A stretch of 64,000 nucleotides of DNA from Blautia_A ammoniilytica (GCF_025566965.1 NZ_JAOQJL010000017.1:14202-78201); one strand, 5' to 3'; counted from the first letter of the stretch, positions 41,473 to 50,129 are shown. The notes: generated by a model not told the origin, from the sequence alone. Translations and numbers: made by a program.

Positions 41473-43434
41473 ATGAAGAATAATAAGCAAAAAAGCAAAG
41501 GCCGTTTCCTATGTCTGCTGCTTGCTCTTTTGATGGTATTTATTGATATACCATTTACCGGGAGCGCAGGCAACCTTGGAGCAGCAGAAGTAAAGGCAGA
41601 TACTTTGCAGGACGGAGATGCTGTTACGATTCGGTTTAAGGATCCTACAGGCAGGAAATATTATGAGGATCTTCAAATTGATACTAGCATAGGCGAGACG
41701 GTTACACTTCCGGCAAGAAAGGGGTATCGGTGGAAGCTGTCCGGGAAGTTTCGGTTTAATGGTGCCTCCAAGCTTACTCTTTCCGCTGATGCAGCATGGA
41801 GCCGTTATATCAAAGATGGTGTGCTGACTCTTCGGGCAGATAAGTTCTATTATGTGCAGTTTTATAATACCAATGGGACAAGCACCAGGAAGATGAAGGC
41901 TTTGAAGAAGATCGTGGTAGCTGGCAGGAAGATCAAGCTTCCCCAGGTGCCGGGAGCGTATGGCTATAACAATCTTGGATGGTCTGTGAAGAAGAATGCA
42001 GATACTGCAAAATTTCAGGGTGGACAGGTGATCACTGTAAAGAGGAACCTTAAGTTCTATGCAGTCCGTAAAAGGATCGCTACCTCCGCAGTTCTGTTTT
42101 ATAACAGTAATGGCAAGACAAATGCAGCTTATAAGAAGCTGAACAAGCGTGTGGCTAAGGGCAGTACATTTACCCTGCCGGAGATTCCGAAAGTGACCGG
42201 CTATCAGGGAGTTGGATGGACGACGACCCGGGGGGCAGCTACTCCATTATACAAAGTGGGTGATACAGTAACCATTACCGCCAATACTAAATTCTATGCA
42301 GTGAGAGAGAAAGTAGATACTTATACAGTTTCTTTCTACATGTACAATGGCAGAAGCAATGCAGATTACAGGGAACTCCAGGTGGAGGCTGAGAGCGGAT
42401 CTTATATTACACTTCCGGCAGTTCCTTCAAGAACCGGATATGTAGGTTTGGGCTGGTCTACGGTAAAGAACAGCAGCACATCTGTACTGAAAACTGGCAG
42501 CAAATACAAAGTGACGAAAGATGTTAAGCTGTATGCTGTTCAGGAAGCCGGAGTGACAGTGACTCTGTGCAAGAATGATGGATCAGTTTACCGTAAGGTT
42601 TCTGTTGGAAAGGGCAATTATCTTACTCTCCCGGCAGTGGCAAATGGCTCTGGTTACACATTCCTTGGATGGTCAAGGACGCAGGGAAAGAGTACAGATC
42701 CGGAATTTGAGGCTGCAGGGCGTATCCGTGTAAATGGAGATGTGACTTTATATGCAGTGGTCTTTAACAGAAGTATAGAGCCTAATCTTACAGCAGCAGA
42801 CATGGCACAGGTAGATTTATGGAAACGTAAATATAAGCAGGTGATTTTTGTAGGCGATTCCAGGACAGTCCGGATGCAGGCAACTTTGAACAGAGAGTTT
42901 GGTGCAAGCAGTACGGTAGTATGGAATTCTGAGTTTGTAGCACAATCCGGAATGGGACTTGACTGGCTGAAAGGTGACGGCTACAACCAGATCATGAATA
43001 TTGTAAATAAGAATAACAACACCCAGAATCCTACAGCAGTGATCTTTAATCTGGGAGTGAATGATCTGTCTAATCTGCCTTCTTATGTGACTTACATGAA
43101 GAGCCTGGCCTCTACATTGAAAAAGAAGAACTGCAAGCTTTTCTATATGTCTGTTAATCCAGGCAACAGTAAGATGATGGAGAACACCGGACATGTGGTA
43201 AGAAGTGAGGCAGCGGTACGCCAGTTTAATAGCACGATCCGCAGTCAGCTGGCGTCGGATTATACATTTATTGATACCTATTCCTGGCTGTTAAAGAACG
43301 GCTATGGCACAAATGCCAGTGGAAGCGGTGTAGATAACAGCGTGGATGATGGACTTCATTATACAACAAAAACCTATAAGAGAATTTATTATCATTGCCT
43401 GGAATTTTTGCTTCTGCAAGATGTTCCTAAGTAA
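41473..43434 (+). CDS. Secreted SGNH hydrolase with InlB B-type repeats
   Basis: A 653-residue exported protein: signal peptide (FLCLLLALLMVFIDIPF), then four to five InlB B-like (Listeria-Bacteroides) repeats of ~70 residues, each ending in a KFYAV/KLYAV strand with GYxGxGWST cores, and from residue ~455 an SGNH/GDSL domain with nucleophile S463 in FVGDSRT, GVNDLS and the final D-x-x-H in DDGLHYTTK. The repeats probably bind a surface polymer, and the hydrolase may remove O-acetyl esters from glycan; both are inferred. An upstream ATG exists at 41455 but GAGGAG fits the ATG at 41473. A related SGNH domain is encoded at 60250. Confidence 0.82.
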   Translation: MKNNKQKSKGRFLCLLLALLMVFIDIPFTGSAGNLGAAEVKADTLQDGDAVTIRFKDPTGRKYYEDLQIDTSIGETVTLPARKGYRWKLSGKFRFNGASKLTLSADAAWSRYIKDGVLTLRADKFYYVQFYNTNGTSTRKMKALKKIVVAGRKIKLPQVPGAYGYNNLGWSVKKNADTAKFQGGQVITVKRNLKFYAVRKRIATSAVLFYNSNGKTNAAYKKLNKRVAKGSTFTLPEIPKVTGYQGVGWTTTRGAATPLYKVGDTVTITANTKFYAVREKVDTYTVSFYMYNGRSNADYRELQVEAESGSYITLPAVPSRTGYVGLGWSTVKNSSTSVLKTGSKYKVTKDVKLYAVQEAGVTVTLCKNDGSVYRKVSVGKGNYLTLPAVANGSGYTFLGWSRTQGKSTDPEFEAAGRIRVNGDVTLYAVVFNRSIEPNLTAADMAQVDLWKRKYKQVIFVGDSRTVRMQATLNREFGASSTVVWNSEFVAQSGMGLDWLKGDGYNQIMNIVNKNNNTQNPTAVIFNLGVNDLSNLPSYVTYMKSLASTLKKKNCKLFYMSVNPGNSKMMENTGHVVRSEAAVRQFNSTIRSQLASDYTFIDTYSWLLKNGYGTNASGSGVDNSVDDGLHYTTKTYKRIYYHCLEFLLLQDVPK

Positions 43435-43447
43435 TGAGAGCTGATGA

Positions 43448-43486
43448 AAAATGCCCCAAAGCAACGGATGCTTTGAGGCATTTTTT
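43448..43486. terminator. Terminator after SGNH gene
   Basis: AAATGCCCCAAAGCA pairs with TGCTTTGAGGCATTT and runs into T6; the next gene converges, so it may serve both. Confidence 0.85.
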
Positions 43487-43536
43487 ACTCAAATTAAGTT
43501 ATGAACTTCTCCAGGATTCTTAAATCCTGGTTTGCA

Positions 43537-44574
43537 TTACCACAGATTCATAACATGCTGCATAAGGAGACTGACCAGTGTAATGCCGCACCAACAGCAT
43601 GCACCCAGAAAAATCGGTTTGCCTCCCTTTTTGATCAGTTTTACAATGTTGCTTCCAAGACCTATGGCGGCCATTGCCATGATGATAAAGAATTTGCTCA
43701 GTTCCTTTAATGGCGCAAAAAAGGATGCAGGAGCACCTAAGCGAAGAGCTATGGTAGTGATCACTGAGGCAAGGATGAACCATAATATGAACATTGGAAA
43801 AGACTTTTTCAGGCTGAAACCATTGGAACTGTTACCGGCGGATTTACTGCTTCTGGCACGGATAAGGGCAAGCACCAAAGTGATAGGAATGATGGCAAGA
43901 GTCCGGGTCAGCTTTACGGTTACTGCTTTATCCAGCGTCTGAGAACCAAGATTCCACATACTGTCCCAGGTAGAAGCTGCTGCTGTGACCGAAGAGGTAT
44001 CATTAATAGCAGTACCTGCAAAAATTCCAAAGGATTCACCGGAGGCAGTGTTGAAGCCAATGGCATGGCTAAGTATTGGGAAAAACAGAGCTGCTAGTAC
44101 ATTGAAAAAGAAGATTACAGAAATTGCCTGCGCCACTTCTTCATCATCTGCATCAATAACAGGCGCTGTGGCTGCAATGGCAGATCCACCGCAGATAGAA
44201 GACCCTACTCCGATCAGGGTACTGATGTTGGAATCAATATGCATGGCTTTATGTAAAAGAAAAGCAATCAGCAGGGAAGTAGAAATGGTGCAGATGATAA
44301 TAGGCAGGGACTGGCTTCCGGTGCGAAGTACCACATTCAGGTCAAGGCCAAAGCCCAGAAGGATTACTGCCAGCTGCAACACTTTTTTGGAAGTAAAGGT
44401 AATGCCGGTTTTTAGATTCCCGGAAGGTGTCCATACCAGTGCCAGAAGCATTCCAATGATAATGGCGATCACCGGACCGCCTATTACCGGGAATTTTTTG
44501 CCAATCAGCCAGGAAGGAACAGCAATCAGCAGGCAGATCAATATGCCGGGAAGGTTTTGCTTTATAGTTTTCAT
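43537..44574 (-). CDS. YeiH/UPF0324 family putative sulfate exporter
   Basis: A 345-residue integral membrane protein with about ten to eleven hydrophobic segments and the family blocks VGSSICGGSAIAATAPVI, SFGIFAGTAINDTSSVTAAA and AAIGLGSN. Members are annotated as putative sulfate exporters (YeiH, PSE family), with regulation by LysR proteins in Proteobacteria; direct transport data are limited. The ATG follows AAAGGAGAC. It is transcribed away from spoIIID, and no regulator is adjacent. Confidence 0.88.
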   Translation of the reverse strand: MKTIKQNLPGILICLLIAVPSWLIGKKFPVIGGPVIAIIIGMLLALVWTPSGNLKTGITFTSKKVLQLAVILLGFGLDLNVVLRTGSQSLPIIICTISTSLLIAFLLHKAMHIDSNISTLIGVGSSICGGSAIAATAPVIDADDEEVAQAISVIFFFNVLAALFFPILSHAIGFNTASGESFGIFAGTAINDTSSVTAAASTWDSMWNLGSQTLDKAVTVKLTRTLAIIPITLVLALIRARSSKSAGNSSNGFSLKKSFPMFILWFILASVITTIALRLGAPASFFAPLKELSKFFIIMAMAAIGLGSNIVKLIKKGGKPIFLGACCWCGITLVSLLMQHVMNLW

Positions 44575-44742
44575 GGTGATTTTGTCTCCTTTGATAAGTT
44601 TGATGTGAACCCACGTATGAGCCAGATTCGATTATAAAGGAAAAACAGAAAAATATAAAGGAGAATGTGTGAGAAACTATATACGGAGAATGAATATATC
44701 CTGGCAGTTAGAGAAACGCATACATACGTATAAAATCCCCAG

Positions 44743-44750
44743 CATACATT
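44743..44750 (+). promoter_or_regulatory. Candidate sigma-E -10 element for spoIIID
   Basis: CATACATT at 44743-44750 matches the sigma-E -10 consensus CATACAMT and lies 29 bp before the GTG of spoIIID. A second CATACATA is at 44719-44726. A -35 match (ATA-rich) is weak. In B. subtilis spoIIID is transcribed by sigma-E, which supports the reading. Confidence 0.5.
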
Positions 44751-44778
44751 GTAAAAATGATGTACGCGGGGGATTTTT

Positions 44779-44910
44779 GTGAAAGATTATATTGAAGAGC
44801 GTGCAGTGGAACTGGGAAATTACATTGTAGAAAAGAAGGCAACTGTAAGACAGACCGCGAAAAAGTTTGGAATCAGTAAAAGCACAGTACATATGGAAGT
44901 AACAATATAG
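44779..44910 (+). pseudogene. spoIIID: spoIIID, 5' part, split by integrative element
   Basis: GTG at 44779, preceded by GGGGGA, starts VKDYIEERAVELGNYIVEKK and reaches KFGISKSTVH (codon 38), the first part of the SpoIIID DNA-binding domain. The frame then leaves the family and ends six codons later (MEVTI-stop, 44910). The break falls within the recognition helix of the helix-turn-helix, so the product cannot be functional. The missing part (KDVTERL onwards) is at 59587-59750, 14.7 kb away on the same strand. SpoIIID is the mother-cell regulator acting with sigma-E during sporulation. This is a gene in pieces rather than a decayed gene, since both halves are undamaged. Confidence 0.93.
44889..44893. 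repeat. attL core ACATA
   Basis: Left copy of the 5-bp sequence shared by both junctions, located in the Val-His-Lys codons of spoIIID. Exact strand exchange point is not resolved within it. Confidence 0.75.
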
Positions 44911-44959
44911 AACGGTTCGTTTGGGTAATAGAATAAGAAAAACCAAGGAGGAACGAACC

Positions 44960-45337
44960 ATGAAGGATTTGAAAACAAGAATTACGGAGAATGGCATTGA
45001 TTATGTACTTGTCGGGGATTATTATATCCCAGACTTGAAGCTGCCGGAGGAAAAGCGATCTATCGGTAAGTGGGGACGAATGCACAGGGAGTATCTGAAA
45101 AAGCAGTGCTACGGTAGATATTCCAGTTTACTGCTGACCGGAAAACTTTGGAGCTATCTGGAGGATTTGGACGAACAAGCGGAGGAACGGTTTACGTGTA
45201 TTGTTGATCAGATGAAAGCGGCTGAGGGAGTGACGGAGGAATTGAAGCGGAAAGATGCTATGCTTTGGGTACAACGGTGTAATAATATTAGAAACAGAGC
45301 AGAAGAAATTGTACTGAACGAAATGGTTTATATTTAG
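44960..45337 (+). CDS. tnpV: TnpV family transposon-encoded protein
   Basis: A 125-residue protein of the TnpV family, a small cargo protein found in Tn4451-type and other clostridial integrative elements; its function is not known. Characteristic segments are GIDYVLVGDYYIPDLKLPEE, IGKWGRMHREYLK and AEEIVLNEMVY. AAGGAGG precedes the ATG at 44960, so the further upstream ATG at 44921 is not used. The arms GGTTCGTT (44914-44921) and AACGAACC (44952-44959) flank the ribosome site and could mask it. A terminator follows at once. Confidence 0.85.
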   Translation: MKDLKTRITENGIDYVLVGDYYIPDLKLPEEKRSIGKWGRMHREYLKKQCYGRYSSLLLTGKLWSYLEDLDEQAEERFTCIVDQMKAAEGVTEELKRKDAMLWVQRCNNIRNRAEEIVLNEMVYI

Positions 45338-45344
45338 TATGGAG

Positions 45345-45371
45345 CAGTCAGCCGAAAGGCTGGCTGTTTTT
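45345..45371 (+). terminator. Terminator after tnpV
   Basis: CAGTCAGCC-GAAA-GGCTGGCTG stem with T5. Confidence 0.85.
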
Positions 45372-45394
45372 CTTTTCCTAGCGACAGAAAATGA

Positions 45395-45450
45395 TTGACA
45401 ATGCTATAAGACTGTGGTAGTCTGAAAACAAGAACAGACTACTGTAGTCT
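45395..45450 (+). promoter_or_regulatory. blaI-type promoter with two dyad operators
   Basis: TTGACA (45395-45400) with TAGTCT 17 bp later forms the promoter. The dyads AGACTGTGGTAGTCT (45409-45423, imperfect) and AGACTACTGTAGTCT (45436-45450, perfect around the central T) resemble BlaI/MecI operators built on TACTACA/TGTAGTA-type half sites. Both lie across the promoter and start region, so the repressor should control its own operon. Confidence 0.75.
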
Positions 45451-45467
45451 TATAGGAGGCGAAACAA

Positions 45468-45836
45468 GTGACAGAGGAAAATATCAAACTTTTTGATTCG
45501 GAATTAAAGGTAATGGATGTTCTGTGGAAGGATGGTGACGTGCCAGCGAAATATGTTGCAGATACTTTAAACAGAGAAGTCGGCTGGAATAAAAACACAA
45601 CGTATACATTGATTAAGCGGTGTATCAATAAAGGCGCGATTGAACGAACGGAACCGGGATTTATGTGCCATGCGCTTATAGCAAAAGAACAGGTACAGGA
45701 TCTGGAAACAGATGAACTTATTGATAAGATATATGATGGATCTGTTGACAAGTTGTTTGCGGCACTTCTTGGCAGAAAAAAACTTTCTATGGAGCAGATT
45801 AAGAACCTGAAGCAGATCGTCAGTGAATTGGAATGA
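45468..45836 (+). CDS. blaI: BlaI/MecI/CopY family repressor
   Basis: A 122-residue winged-helix repressor: LFDSELKVMDVLWKDGDVPA, VGWNKNTTYTLIKRCINKGA (recognition helix) and the C-terminal dimerisation part with KLFAALLGRKKLSMEQIKNL. BlaI proteins are inactivated by proteolysis triggered by the membrane sensor BlaR1, which is encoded next with an overlap in spacing of only 10 bp. Start is GTG at 45468 behind TAGGAGG. No beta-lactamase or PBP2a gene follows, so the regulon target is elsewhere or unknown. Confidence 0.92.
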   Translation: MTEENIKLFDSELKVMDVLWKDGDVPAKYVADTLNREVGWNKNTTYTLIKRCINKGAIERTEPGFMCHALIAKEQVQDLETDELIDKIYDGSVDKLFAALLGRKKLSMEQIKNLKQIVSELE

Positions 45837-45846
45837 GGTGATGTAT

Positions 45847-47871
45847 ATGAGCCTGCTGCAAATGAGTTTTCTGGGAACGGTTATTATTTTACTTATTGTG
45901 GTATTAAGGGCTGTGCTTATCAACAGATTACCGAAGAAAACATTTTTGATTTTATGGTGGATTGCATTAATACGGTTATTAGTTCCATTTTCCATAAAAT
46001 CAGTCACAAGTATTTATTCTCTGTTGCAGAGTATTTATTCTGATATAAACCCAGTGAGAACGGCGCAAACGACAACATTTTTACCCATTCATGGGAATAT
46101 GCCTGAGATAGCAAATGGATTATCAGAGGCTATGGTACAGAGAACAGAATCCATTTCGATTTTGAGTGTAATATGGCTGGCAGGTCTGTTACTTTGTTTT
46201 GGATTTTTTGCGGTTTCCTATATAAAATGCTATCGGGAATTTCGATTTTCGCTGCCTGTTGAAAATGATATTTTGGAAGCATGGAAGGAAAAACATCCAC
46301 TAAAAAGGAGTCTATCCATCCGGCAGACAGAAACCATAGCTGCACCACTTTCTTATGGTGTGATTCGCCCAGTTATTTTAATGCCAAAAAATACAGAATG
46401 GAAAAATATTTATCAGCTTCGTTATGTGTTGGAACATGAATATGTGCATATCAGACGGCTTGATATGCTTACAAAGCTGATAATGATTGCTGCAGTATGC
46501 ATTCATTGGTTTAATCCGCTTGTGTGGGTAATGTATATTCTTTTTAACAGAGATTTGGAATTATCCTGTGACGAAACCGTAGTCCGCAGATTTGGAATGG
46601 ATATAAAGTCGGTATATGCAACTGCTTTAATATCTATGGAAGAAAAAAAGAGCGGACTGACACCATTATGTAACAGTTTCAGTAAAAATGCGATTGAAGA
46701 AAGGATAAGAGCAATTATGAAGATAAAGAAGACATCTAAGTTTGCAGTAATGATAAGTGCAGTATTGGTAATTGGCGTGACAGGTGGATTTGCAACTTCC
46801 GCATCATCCTTGGAGAAAAATACAGAGACAGCGCAGGAAAACGGTGAAACAACAGTTGCTTTAAACGAAGTGAATATCCGGGAAGATGAACCACTTTCAA
46901 GTTCGGATGTGGAATGGTGGACAGCAGAAGAGTATGCGAAATGGCTGGACGAGGAAAAAGAAGTTCTGCAGTCTATGATTGGTGAAAAAGCTTATACAGG
47001 CGGCGACGGATGGTTTGTATGGACACAGGAAAAGGTAGATGAGACGATTGCACTTTATGAGGATAATCTTCAAAAAATAAAAGATGGGATGAAGTTGTCG
47101 AAATCATCTGATGATGCAGTGGGAATTACAATGGCATATTCTCCGGAAAATATAGAATATGCGAAGCAGGAAGCAGAAACGGTCACCGAAAATAAAGACA
47201 GTAATGAAAATGTATTCAGCGAAGAACAGCTTTCTGAATATGCAAAAGCGGGAATAACTTACCAGAAAGAAACAGGATTTCTGATGTATGATGGAAAGAC
47301 CATTGGATATTTCCGGGATGAGTTTAAGCCGGGTACTTATACAATAAGTTCCAAACGTGGAGGTACGCTTCGAGTTGAAGTGCAAAGGGAAAACTATGGC
47401 ACCATCACAGACGTAAAGGCAGAACCGTTATCAGATGATTTTTGGTCAGAACCGGCGGCATTGGTTGAAAGTTCCGGCGGAGAAGCTGTAACTGCAGATG
47501 AAATGAAAGGATCTGTTTTTGAAGAAGGAGGAAGTGAGAACATAGCGGCTGATGACATGGGCGAATATAGCAGTGAAGAGGGAAAAGGTCTTAATATTGC
47601 TGTTCCACAGGAGTATGCTGATTATGGAGTATCCTGTGATGCTCAAGGAAACTGGGTTTATAATGGTAAGATTATAGCAGATTTATATGATGAGGGAAGG
47701 GGAATCTTTTCTAACAGCAACGGCACTATGTACATTGAAGTAACGAGAGACAAAAGTGGAAAGATTAGCAGCTTTCAAAAAGTAAGCAAAAATAGAATGC
47801 AGGAATTATTTACTGAATTTAATCCGGAAACGGAAACATTTGCGGAATATAATTCAGAGGCGAAGCATTAA
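45847..47871 (+). CDS. BlaR1/M56-type sensor metallopeptidase
   Basis: A 674-residue membrane protein. The first ~330 residues contain about four hydrophobic segments and the M56 gluzincin motif HEYVH at 197-201, with a further Glu in LELSCDETVVR; this cytoplasmic metalloprotease should cleave the BlaI-type repressor. Another membrane segment (MISAVLVIGVTGGFATSA) leads to ~330 extracellular residues that are Glu-rich and contain two related units (AGITYQKETGFLMYDGKTIG and a DYGVSCDAQGNWVYNGKIIA copy). No penicillin-binding transpeptidase motifs are visible, so the signal is probably not a beta-lactam. ATG at 45847 is chosen because GAGGTG is spaced for it. Confidence 0.85.
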   Translation: MSLLQMSFLGTVIILLIVVLRAVLINRLPKKTFLILWWIALIRLLVPFSIKSVTSIYSLLQSIYSDINPVRTAQTTTFLPIHGNMPEIANGLSEAMVQRTESISILSVIWLAGLLLCFGFFAVSYIKCYREFRFSLPVENDILEAWKEKHPLKRSLSIRQTETIAAPLSYGVIRPVILMPKNTEWKNIYQLRYVLEHEYVHIRRLDMLTKLIMIAAVCIHWFNPLVWVMYILFNRDLELSCDETVVRRFGMDIKSVYATALISMEEKKSGLTPLCNSFSKNAIEERIRAIMKIKKTSKFAVMISAVLVIGVTGGFATSASSLEKNTETAQENGETTVALNEVNIREDEPLSSSDVEWWTAEEYAKWLDEEKEVLQSMIGEKAYTGGDGWFVWTQEKVDETIALYEDNLQKIKDGMKLSKSSDDAVGITMAYSPENIEYAKQEAETVTENKDSNENVFSEEQLSEYAKAGITYQKETGFLMYDGKTIGYFRDEFKPGTYTISSKRGGTLRVEVQRENYGTITDVKAEPLSDDFWSEPAALVESSGGEAVTADEMKGSVFEEGGSENIAADDMGEYSSEEGKGLNIAVPQEYADYGVSCDAQGNWVYNGKIIADLYDEGRGIFSNSNGTMYIEVTRDKSGKISSFQKVSKNRMQELFTEFNPETETFAEYNSEAKH

Positions 47872-47901
47872 GTTAGTGCTAAATGAAACGAGGATGATTA
47901 A

Positions 47902-48333
47902 GTGGGAAAAATATTGCTGGTATCATTCGAGGGAGATGAGGAAGAGTTGGTAAATTCTGTTATTTCCGTGTTAGATTCCGGCAGAGAAAAATTCCTTTTT
48001 CAGGAAATACAACTTCAATCGAAAATAAGGCATAAGGGTATAGCGATTGATTTGAAACGGAGGGAAGTTGTTCGTGATAATAGAAAAATAGAATTAACTT
48101 ACACTGAGTTTGAAATCCTGCAGTTATTAGCACAAAATCCAGGAAGGGTATTTAGTAAGGAGCAGATTTATGATGTAGTCTGGAAAGAAGCCTATTCTGG
48201 CGATTACAATATTGTCATGAGTCATATCAGCCATATTCGTGAGAAGATAGAAGATGATCCGGGCAACCCGGTATATATTCAAACCGTCTGGGGTGTAGGA
48301 TACAAGTTTAATGAGAGGGCAGGCAGCGAGTAA
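47902..48333 (+). CDS. Orphan OmpR/PhoB-type winged-helix protein without receiver domain
   Basis: A 143-residue protein. Residues ~45-140 are a full Trans_reg_C winged helix (RKIELTYTEFEILQLLAQNP, SKEQIYDVVW, GDYNIVMSHISHIREKIE, WGVGYKFN). The ~40 N-terminal residues are too short for a receiver domain and lack the phospho-acceptor Asp, so this is not a complete response regulator and no histidine kinase is near. It may respond by another route or be a truncated cargo gene. GTG start at 47902. Its stop codon is inside the loop of a terminator hairpin. Confidence 0.85.
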   Translation: MGKILLVSFEGDEEELVNSVISVLDSGREKFLFQEIQLQSKIRHKGIAIDLKRREVVRDNRKIELTYTEFEILQLLAQNPGRVFSKEQIYDVVWKEAYSGDYNIVMSHISHIREKIEDDPGNPVYIQTVWGVGYKFNERAGSE

Positions 48334-48352
48334 ATTCGCTGCCTTTCCTTTA
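48322..48352 (+). terminator. Terminator overlapping the winged-helix stop codon
   Basis: GGCAGCGA (48322-48329) pairs with TCGCTGCC (48336-48343), followed by TTTCCTTT; the TAA stop lies in the loop. Confidence 0.75.
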
Positions 48353-48363
48353 CAGGGATGGAT

Positions 48364-49407
48364 TCAGATTTCGCTGAGTTTCAAGATAATATTGCTCTGC
48401 TGATACAGCCAGTCCGTGAATTCCGTTGGCTTGGTTGTTCCTGCCTTTACAGCTTTCTTACGCCGCAGAGCTTCTTTCTTAAAAAGGTCAAACGCAGTTT
48501 TCATTTCTTCCAGACGTTCAATCGGAAAATTAGCAGTTTTTTGGGATTTATTGATTTTATTACGCCAATTCTGGCATTCATTTTTATAAAGCAGATCATA
48601 GTTGTTTTCTCTGGCTCGTTCATCAAACTCCCTTTTGTTTTGAAGTGCCTGTGCTTTACGGCACTTATCACTGCACAGTTCATAACGCTGGCTTTTTGCC
48701 AGAAAATATTTTCCACAGACTTTGCACTGACGGAAACAAAGGCCCCAGTCATTCAGTCGATTCAAGTAATAAGTGATAAGCGGATAAAAAGAGCTGTAGG
48801 CAGCTACACATTCTGTTCTGCGCCTATTATCCGGAAACCAAAGCTCAAGTCGGGTAATTTCAGCAGGAATATTGCGGAAATAAAGACTGCCAGTATGAAA
48901 ACGTTCAGGTTTTCCAGTATCAGAATTAAAATTCATGACATTTTCTGTTTGGAATGCCTGAGTCAAAATTTGCATTTTTTCTATAAAATGATCACAGGCA
49001 GTATTACGGTCACGATATTCCCTTGTAACAAGATATTCATTCCAAATACGGAATGCAGCATATATTCTCACCGGATCGTCGGTGAGATATTTTTTTGCCA
49101 GAAAATCAGCAGAGGTCTGTTCCAGTGCAGGCTGTTTCCAACGGTTAGTGTGCAATGCATCACGTAGAGGAGCGAGTCCATATATATTCCAGTTCTTCTC
49201 TTTATCATATTCAAAATTTATCAGAAAACGTCCGAGAGGGCGCGTTATATCATGCATGACATCGTTATCTTTATTTCCGTCCAGTCGAAAACGGATTTGC
49301 TGTTCTGTTCCGATTAAAATTCGCTCCTTCATTTTGTCTCTATCCAATGCCAGAACGAAGAGGATGTGGTCGTAGCAAGGTTCTTGCCTTATAAATTGAT
49401 AAGCCAT
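48364..49407 (-). CDS. Mobile-element protein with zinc ribbon (DUF6076-like)
   Basis: A 347-residue soluble protein, the only gene of the element on the minus strand. The C-terminal third has a Cys4 zinc site (FRQCKVCGKYFLAKSQ and YELCSDKCRKAQ) followed by an Arg/Lys-rich helical tail typical of nucleic-acid binding. The rest has no motif I recognise; the overall pattern is that of DUF6076-like proteins common in clostridial elements (assignment from memory). CAGGAGC precedes the ATG. Role unknown; convergent with the winged-helix gene. Confidence 0.7.
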   Translation of the reverse strand: MAYQFIRQEPCYDHILFVLALDRDKMKERILIGTEQQIRFRLDGNKDNDVMHDITRPLGRFLINFEYDKEKNWNIYGLAPLRDALHTNRWKQPALEQTSADFLAKKYLTDDPVRIYAAFRIWNEYLVTREYRDRNTACDHFIEKMQILTQAFQTENVMNFNSDTGKPERFHTGSLYFRNIPAEITRLELWFPDNRRRTECVAAYSSFYPLITYYLNRLNDWGLCFRQCKVCGKYFLAKSQRYELCSDKCRKAQALQNKREFDERARENNYDLLYKNECQNWRNKINKSQKTANFPIERLEEMKTAFDLFKKEALRRKKAVKAGTTKPTEFTDWLYQQSNIILKLSEI

Positions 49408-49723
49408 TTCTATTTGCTCCTGTTTTATATGGTAATTTTAAAAAATATAATATTAGTTACATTTATGGTATCGCGAAAGTATTGAAAAGTCAAGATAAGA
49501 TTGATAAGATACGATTGCATGGTAATTTCGTACTATGCAGTGTACTTTGACAACTTTATGACCGTCTAACCTGAGATAAACCGCCATGATCTTCGATAAA
49601 AGAAGTGAGCGCATCCGAATGGATGACGTGTTGTATGCCTTGACAGCAGTATGACTCAGGAAACAGGAAAGATAAAACGGCAATGAGAAGCTAAAAAAAT
49701 GAGATCAAAAATGGAGGAACAAC
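49408..49723. other. Non-coding region between divergent genes
   Basis: These 316 bp hold no open frame of note. An imperfect inverted repeat GCATGGTA/TACTATGC lies near 49518-49539 and TTGACA occurs at about 49641. Promoters for the minus-strand Zn-ribbon gene and for the excisionase-mobilisation genes presumably lie here, but I cannot assign them firmly. Confidence 0.5.
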
Positions 49724-49948
49724 ATGAGTGAAAATAAGAGATTAAACAATTATGATGAACTGCCTCTTGTACTGGATGTGGCTGATATTCAGCGGATTAT
49801 GGGGATTTCCAGAGTAACGGCTTATGAACTGGTTCATACACCCGGTTTTCCGGCATTTCGAAGCGGCAGATTAATTAAGGTTAGTAAAATTGCTTTTTTC
49901 GAATGGATGGCAAAGGGAAATGGAAAGGTGCCGGAAAATAGTCACTAA
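49724..49948 (+). CDS. Excisionase-type helix-turn-helix protein
   Basis: A 74-residue HTH_17/MerR-like DNA-binding protein: LDVADIQRIMGISRVTAYEL forms the HTH and FPAFRSGRLIKVSKIAFFEW the wing, the standard pattern of excisionase-family (Xis) proteins. In integrative elements these bend DNA near attachment sites or regulate mobilisation genes. Here it precedes the relaxase gene rather than the recombinase, so a role in controlling transfer or replication genes is as likely as one in excision. TGGAGG precedes the ATG. Confidence 0.85.
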   Translation: MSENKRLNNYDELPLVLDVADIQRIMGISRVTAYELVHTPGFPAFRSGRLIKVSKIAFFEWMAKGNGKVPENSH

Positions 49949-50129
49949 ATCTGGAGCAGAGCGGAGAGCGCAGTCTTTTGTGCAGGTTAAGGGCGGCAGC
50001 CATTGCCCAGTGAGTTGATGCGTGCGTCTACTCGTACTGGGTATTATCTGACGCAAAATCACGCAGGTTTGCAGCTTCGCCGCTTTATTCAATTTAGAAA
50101 AAATGCAAAAAAGGAGGGAAAGAAAATTA
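49949..50129 (+). other. Candidate origin of transfer (oriT) upstream of relaxase
   Basis: This 181-bp gap is richer in G+C than neighbouring sequence and contains the inverted repeat CCCAGT (near 50008) / ACTGGG (near 50036) enclosing GCGTGCGTC, with TGACGC shortly after. MobV relaxases normally nick just upstream of their own gene. A match to a defined nic site could not be made. Confidence 0.4.

Noticed and set aside
44780..44910. Truncated spoIIID as an ordinary decayed pseudogene
   Set aside because: The second half is intact at the other edge of the element and restores the frame precisely.
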